DNA from: Rosa chinensis
Taxonomy: Eukaryota > Streptophyta > Magnoliopsida > Rosales > Rosaceae
Length of the DNA: 64,000 bases
Assembly: GCF_002994745.2 (NCBI RefSeq)
Contig: NC_037094.1
Span: 62,246,139 to 62,310,138, forward strand
Direction of reading: 5' to 3'
In this document: positions 57,886 through 64,000 of the stretch, one piece after another
How positions within the stretch are numbered: position 1 is the stretch's first letter
Layout: each line of letters opens with the position of its first letter
Notes under the pieces: generated by a model
What the model saw: only the letters and a program-made list of their open reading frames with translations
Databases searched by the model: none
What the model was told of the DNA's origin: nothing
Translations under genes and position numbers: made by a program

Positions 57886-58974
57886 AATTGAATGAATAGT
57901 TTCAAATAGCATTTTCATTAATTTGATTCACAATTGTGTTTGAAATAAGCTTGTATATGACATTGTAGAGCTTATCGATCGAATATTGGTGACATGTTGT
58001 GGCTGGGAAATCTTTGGAATCAAATTAATAATAGTACTGACTTGTCTAAGTTCATGAAGTTGTACTTGCACATTGGATGGTCGGTTTAAAGTTACAAAAG
58101 TTTGGAATTTCTTTCTCTAATGGATTAGTCTAATAAGTATTCTCAAGTGTTTGCATTTCAAAATCAAGAATTCTATTCCAGTAGATATCAGACAAGACCT
58201 TTAAATAACCTACAATTTGTAGTTTCCATAGAACGCAGACATATAAGGAGCAGAGTGTAAGAAGGACTGTGACGAGTTGATGACTGTCAATAATTACAGA
58301 GGAGAATAATTACCTATCTGCAAAAGACGAGTACTTTGAAAAATGGTTTTTGATCGAGTTTGGTTCTATTTCCTCGAACCTCCGCACACACGGTTATATA
58401 GAGTTATTTCGTTATACTTCTGTTTCTCTTATGTAGGCAGAAATATAGAGGAACCTAAATATAGATTTGTGTTTTTTTATTTTTGACTTTGAGAGTAAAT
58501 AAACAGTCTAATATTTAATATCATAAGTTACTTTTCTGAAAAATATTATAAATTAATTATAGTCTAACCAACCCAGTTAAAATATTAGTCTTAGGAACAA
58601 CAATGGCTAAAATGATGTTATGTAACATGAAGCATGTGCACAATGCACTTTAGAAATTTCCAAAAAAAAAAAAAAAAGAATTCCATTTCCATTTTGTTTT
58701 TATAGAAATTGGTTTACCAATTAAAATATCTTATTTCCGTTAGCTGGCCGCGTGGAGTTTACGCGTGGAGTTTACCGACCCGACCTGTCTATATATATAA
58801 CACAAAGGGGGAAATTACTGGTCACTCCCTGTACTTTTAGGGCGTCGACAGTTCAGTCCCTGCTATCCTAATTTCGACAAGTTACTCCTCAGACTTTCCA
58901 ATCTCACACAATTTGGTCCAAAATGACTATTTTGCCCCTCCCTTCCTCTTTTTGTTTTTTATTTTTCTCTCCTC

Positions 58975-60000
58975 TCCCCTCCTTTCTTCTAAAATTCATA
59001 ATTAATTCATACGAACTCCGATATTTGCGTTCCATATATGTACGAGATCGTATCGATGAGCTCCATAACTTTTATGAAGAAAGTTTTTCCAAATTTTGTA
59101 TGTATAAAAAGTCAATTTTCACGACCGCTCCAAATAACATTCGTTTCGAAAATCCACTTTCTTCTAAAATTCATAATTAATTCATACAAACTCTAATTTT
59201 TGCGTTCCATATATGCACAAGATTGTATCAACGAGCTCTACAACTTTCATGAAGAAAGTTGTTCCAAATTTTGTACGTATAAAAAGTCATTTTCACTACC
59301 CCCCTAAATAACGTTCGTTTCGAAAATCTCCTTTCTTCTAAAATTCATAATTAATTCATACGAACTTCGATATTTGCGTTCCATATATGTACGAGATCGT
59401 ATCGACGATCTCTACAATTTTTATGAAGAAAGTTTTTCCAAATTTTGTATGTATAAAAAGTCAATTTTCACGACCGCTCCAAATATTCGTTTCGAAAATC
59501 CACTTTCTTCTAAAATTCATAATTAATTCATACAAACTCTGATTTTTGCGTTCCATATATGCACAAGATTGTATCAACGAGCTCTACAACTTTCATGAAG
59601 AAAGTTGTTCCAAATTTTGTACGTATAAAAAGTCATTTTCACTACCCCCCTAAATAACGTTCGTTTCGAAAATCTCCTTTCTTCTAAAATTCATAATTAA
59701 TTCATACGAACTCCGATATTTGCGTTCCATATATGTACGAGATCGTATCGAGGATCTCTACAATTTTTATGAAGAAAGTTTTTCCAAATTTTGTATGTAT
59801 AAAAAGTCAATTTTCACGACCCCCCCTAAATAACGTACATTTCAAAAGTCTCCTTTCTTCTAAAATTCATAATTAATTCATACGAACTCCGATATTTGCG
59901 TTCTATATATGTACGAGATCGTATCGATGATCTCTACAATTTTTATGAAGAAAGTTTTTCCAAATTTTGTATGTATAAAAAGTCAATTTTTATGAAGAAA
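58975..60000 (-). repeat. 175-bp tandem array, right-arm copy
   Basis: Mirror image of 38264-39290 with the same alternation of two unit types. A few bases differ, such as a small deletion in the AACATTCG(T) linker near 59488. Confidence 0.9.
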
Positions 60001-60074
60001 GTTTGTATTTCAAAATCAAGAATTCTATTCCAGCAGATATCAGACAGGACCTTTAAATAACCTACATTTTGTTA

Positions 60075-60406
60075 AACAGAAATTAACCAAATTCTAGGAA
60101 AGAAAAAATTAGCAGAGGCAAAAAAAAATGATATACAAATATCAAAAAAAAAATTATCATATTATTTTTGTTTCCTCTTAGAAAAATATCAATACGATAT
60201 AAAATGATTAAGTAGTGGGTTAAATATTTCTGTTTCCACTTTGTCAATCATTGTCCCTATGACGAAACATGATTATCATTGCAACATATTTTAATTTTAA
60301 ATAGTTTTCAATATTTAGGTATACAAATTACAAAAAAAAAAAAAAATTTGTCTACTATTTGTTGATAAAATCCCATAATTTTTCATTCTCAAATAGTTTC
60401 TCACTT

Positions 60407-60437
<31 letters not shown>

Positions 60438-60505
60438 GTTTTGTGTCATATAAGACAATTATATCAATTCAAAAGAAAAGACATAAAAGTAATATATATG
60501 GCCAA
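60075..60505 (-). repeat. Dispersed repeat A, right-arm copy
   Basis: Mirror image of 37757-38178, with slightly longer A/T homopolymers. Confidence 0.8.
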
Positions 60506-61007
60506 GGGTGTGGTAATTTTTTTATTTGCTCTAAATAAAGTTTTAGAGCAAATAATGTGAGGAATCATCTATTAATACTATGCTGGAGGCGCCAGAGAAC
60601 TAGTTGCTAATAAAAGCTTTTGAGCTTTGATAACCCTTAAAGGCCAATAGCCATAACCATGTGAAAGCAGCAAGCAGACCAGAAAATGTTGACAGAGAAT
60701 GAAGATTATGACCCCAAGATTAATTTGTATAATATTTCTGTTAAACCAGCTTATTCCCCAATAACGTCTAGAAACTGTAGTTTGTGACAACGGTGGAATC
60801 ACAGAGCCTCGTACTGGAATTTTATTTCCAAGCTTAATTTAACCAGATTCTCGATTCTGAAATTAACAAAAATACAATGGGGCTGAAATTAAATAATGCT
60901 TGCTAATACATGGAGATGATCTCTTCGTTTATGGCACATGGAGATGTACTCTCTGTTCTGCTCTGTTATTTTTTTCTATGGCACATGGAGATTGGAGATG
61001 AAAGAAA

Positions 61008-64000
61008 TCAATATAATGCCTCCACATTACACTCGCCGAGGAAAACTTTGACACTCCGTGGTGAACCGCAACTGCCTTCAGCAATAAGAGCTCTGTCATT
61101 TGCCGCCATGTGAGCGATGATCTTGTAAATTATTTCAATCTGAAGCAAGCAAAGCAATTAGGTAAGTACGTTAGCAAATGGGTTTAGAAAAAAAAAAGGA
61201 TTGGAAACAAAAAACTGGTAATACATCTTCAGCAGCGTGGCACCGATCGGCTACTTCATCTAGTGTCAATGGCTCAACAGGCTCTTTACAGCTGAAAACA
61301 AAAAGAGTGTAAGTGGTGATGGTTAGAAACAAGACAAACTCAGTCATATCTTTAGCATATGTCACATTTTAGAAGCGGTCCCCTCATTCCCCTTGTCTGT
61401 TTTCAACAATACATGTAGGATTAACAAAGACAGATCAAAGAAAAATCACCAGTCAGACATTTTAGGTGAACTCAGTTAACAATATCAGATACAAATGCAT
61501 AATGCACTGAACAAAAAAACAAAAACAAAAAAAAATCCCTTTTATCTCTCATTTCAAACCCAAGGATGGTCAAAACAGTTTTACTCACCAGGTTGATGGT
61601 AAGCATTAATGTTGACAAGTGAGGCATAAATCCCAACCGCTCTCTCATAAAGTGCTATAAGAGCACCTACAGATCTAGGTGTCACTTCTTCCACAGAAAC
61701 CGTAATCGACTCTCGGTCATTAGAATAAAGAGCCGATCGTGTTCCCTGTAAGAAGTTAATTTTAGATAGGCAGGAATTTTAAAATGGAAAAGTACCAAGG
61801 AAACAGAAAAATCTCTTCTCCAGATAACATTAACTGGTTAATGTGATGAATCTAACCTGTAGCATTCCAAATAGATAGTCACCACATGTGACACCTGGTT
61901 CAAGCTCCCAATCATGACCAGGAGGCCTATCTCGTAGTACTTCAATGAATGTCACAAAGAAATTGTGCACGCCATCTCTCAGTTGTTGGATGTATCTGCA
62001 CAAGCAGGTGCATCAGGCTCGGAAATGGTTTACATCAAGATATAGATAAACCTAATAAAGCAAATTGAAAACTCACGCATGCTGATCCGTGCTCCCTTTG
62101 TTTCCGTACACTGTAAGTCTTTGATTCACCTGTAAAATCAAAAGGTGAGCTTCAAGCCATGCTAAAACTATAAATTACAAAGTTTTGACACATGAAGAAT
62201 CTAGGGCAGGACCATTTTAACGATGGAGATTGGAGAGTACTACTTATAGAAAAAATGGACTGAAGCAATCCAGTGAACAAATAGACTGAACAACTCAACT
62301 CAGAAAACAATCCGTGTTTACTTGATCAGTTAACAACTCTGATCCAAATTGATTCATAAAGATATACAAATTATGAGCGGTTTGGTAACAAAGACTCATA
62401 GAACTTGGTGGAAGCTTGACACTAGAATCCCAATCACCATTATAAACAATTATAATGCAAAATGCTAGAAATACATGATATTGGCAACCTAACTAAGAGT
62501 TTTCTGGATGATTAATATTCCCCAAACAAAAGAAAAAATTACACATACCTGATTACCATCAAGGTCAAATTCTTTCCCAATAGATTCCATGACCAACTGC
62601 TGCAAATACCGACTAAATAATAATAGGCTGTCCCTGTAAGGAAGAACAACCATATCCTGAGAAAATCAAAAGGGGAAACAGTTGAACATCTTCAGAAAGA
62701 AAAACCAACCATAAAGAAATCACACTGAAAAATACGCTATTTAAAGACATTCATAGATTGAGCAAACAATACCTTGGATCCCAATCCATCAGTAGCCCAA
62801 TACCAGCATAAAGCAAGCAAGGCGGCAGGATTATTCTTAACCTGAACGAAGAAAGAATGAAAATTATATCTTTTGCTTCCAATCTTATTTTAGTCAGGGT
62901 AAACTCGAGAAACAACAACACAACCACTATTGTCAATTAGTTTTGCAATTTTTTTCTCATGGAATTCAACTACAAATTGGAGTTCAGACTTGATAATCAT
63001 TTATTATTAGGACATAAAACTAATTACATCACCAGCAAAGAACAACAAGAATTGGGTTTGATGCTAAAGGCAACAGATATAATAGTACTAGATTGGTGTG
63101 CAAATAGACTATTTCAAACAGAAATAAAAAAAGGAGGCAGGGTAAGGCATATAACATACTGAATATCATTAATCAAACTTCAATGAAGCTATGGTGCAGC
63201 TGAGCCAAAGACATGATTCATATATTGCAATACAAGGTATAGTTTCATTAATTATTCCATTATTTATAATATACCAACCCTCATAGATGACCTAGCTCAT
63301 GTGCCACGAAAAGGTACTTGACAGGAATCACAACTCAAAATCAAAATTGAACAGATACTCTGACATTATGATTCAGAAACTTCAGCAATATGTTCAAGCA
63401 GAAGTAAAAACCTCATGCTTACCACAGTGGTTCTATTAGCCTCATCCATCAACTTTCCACCAGCGAGCATTTCTTTAATGTCAATTCCCTGAAACAAGGA
63501 TGAAATATAGATAACCATCCAAGTAAATAAACAAAATTAAAAAACAAGAATGATGATCATGTACAATTGGAATTCTGTAATACCAACCTGAAGCGCTGCT
63601 GGAAGAAGACCAACTGCAGACATCTCAGATGTTCTTCCACCAACCCAGTCAAACATTGGGAATCTAGCTAACCAGCCCTCAATTCTAGCAGTGTTGTCTA
63701 ATAATGAATTTTCTTGAGTTATAGCCACACCCTACACAGAAACAGAAGAGCATGAGAAATAAACGGCATAAAACAATTAAAATAAGACGATAAAAAATGT
63801 GCCGCTAGAGTAAAATGCACATGAAAAATAAGCACATTGGTCAATCAGGCACTAGAAAAGTAACAAAAATATAAAAAACTTTTTGAAAACATGGTAACAT
63901 CCCACTGTCAAATACAAATGAGTAAATGAACAGCAATCAGCATCCAGCTAGTCAACAAACCACTTAATATATTACCAAACAGACTCCTACATTTCCACTA
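61008..64000 (-). pseudogene. Plastid-type glucose-6-phosphate isomerase, 3' part (right arm; runs off the window)
   Basis: Minus-strand exon-like segments from 63731 ([20 protein letters not shown]) down to the stop codon at 61010-61008 mirror the left-arm copy at nearly every base. This copy retains the family-typical Gly in [10 protein letters not shown] and Tyr in [10 protein letters not shown], where the left copy has Arg and His. It shares the absence of the roughly 79-nt exon between the YHQP and SCKEPVEP exons, so it also shifts frame if spliced. The exon carrying GGTPETRN would lie just past the window edge. It could be less decayed than the left copy or part of a longer gene, but the missing exon argues against function. 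Confidence 0.85.

Larger units (their letters stand above)
56281..64000 (-). repeat. Right arm of the giant inverted repeat (continues past the window)
   Basis: Reverse-complement partner of 34231-41554. It begins at ACTATTACTCGC inside a truncated copy of the Mutator-like element and reaches the window end inside a PGI intron. It lacks the left arm's minisatellite and a segment of about 20 bp around 34250-34275, and retains the full-length poly(A) element. Confidence 0.95.

Noticed and set aside
34231..64000. Reading the giant inverted repeat as the inverted repeat of a plastid genome
   Set aside because: Arms contain nuclear-type intron-rich PGI exons and transposons, no rRNA or plastid genes.

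Overview
The window looks like nuclear DNA of a flowering plant, most likely a woody or herbaceous rosid. It is AT-rich with intron-rich genes, a NAC gene, PPR and plastid phosphoglucose isomerase (PGI) sequences, plant L1-type LINEs, hAT, Mutator, Helitron and CACTA-like elements, and an endogenous plant pararetrovirus. Rosaceae is my best guess, but the sequence alone does not prove it. Nothing bacterial is present: there are no operons, CRISPR arrays or rRNA.

Layout. 1-6.5 kb holds a partial lysine-rich gene and a repeat block that recurs at 33.6-34.0 and 39.4-42.1 kb, broken here by a 1.05-kb hAT-like element and a 1-kb insertion. A LINE ORF1 remnant follows. 7.1-14.6 kb (minus strand) is a nearly full-length but broken caulimovirid provirus: movement protein, coat/zinc finger, protease, RT, RNase H and a C-terminal region in one polyprotein frame, with a tRNA-Met-like primer site, TATA box and leader hairpin. 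15-21.2 kb holds small transposons and a decayed L1-type LINE (endonuclease, RT, zf-RVT, RNase H; minus strand). 23.3-26.8 kb holds an uninterrupted 432-aa NAC gene flanked by 190-bp inverted repeats. 27.5-30.4 kb is a BED/DUF659 hAT-transposase-like pseudogene. 32.2-32.8 kb is a PPR pseudogene.

The most unusual structure is a very large inverted repeat. The left arm (34.23-41.55 kb) matches the reverse complement of 56.28-64.00 kb, and the right arm runs off the window. The arms enclose a 14.7-kb unique spacer. Each arm carries the 3' half of a plastid-type PGI gene that lacks the same internal exon, a 175-bp tandem array, and nested transposons. The spacer contains a well-formed 22-exon, 1222-aa gene with a C2-like segment, homologous (from memory) to Arabidopsis At4g24610. 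That gene lies next to plastid PGI1 (At4g24620) in Arabidopsis, so the arms appear to derive partly from the gene's ancestral neighbour.

The intact genes I would annotate are the NAC gene and the 22-exon gene. Most of the rest is transposon-derived or duplicated, but it records a readable order of insertions, including three related empty sites that give exact target-site duplications.
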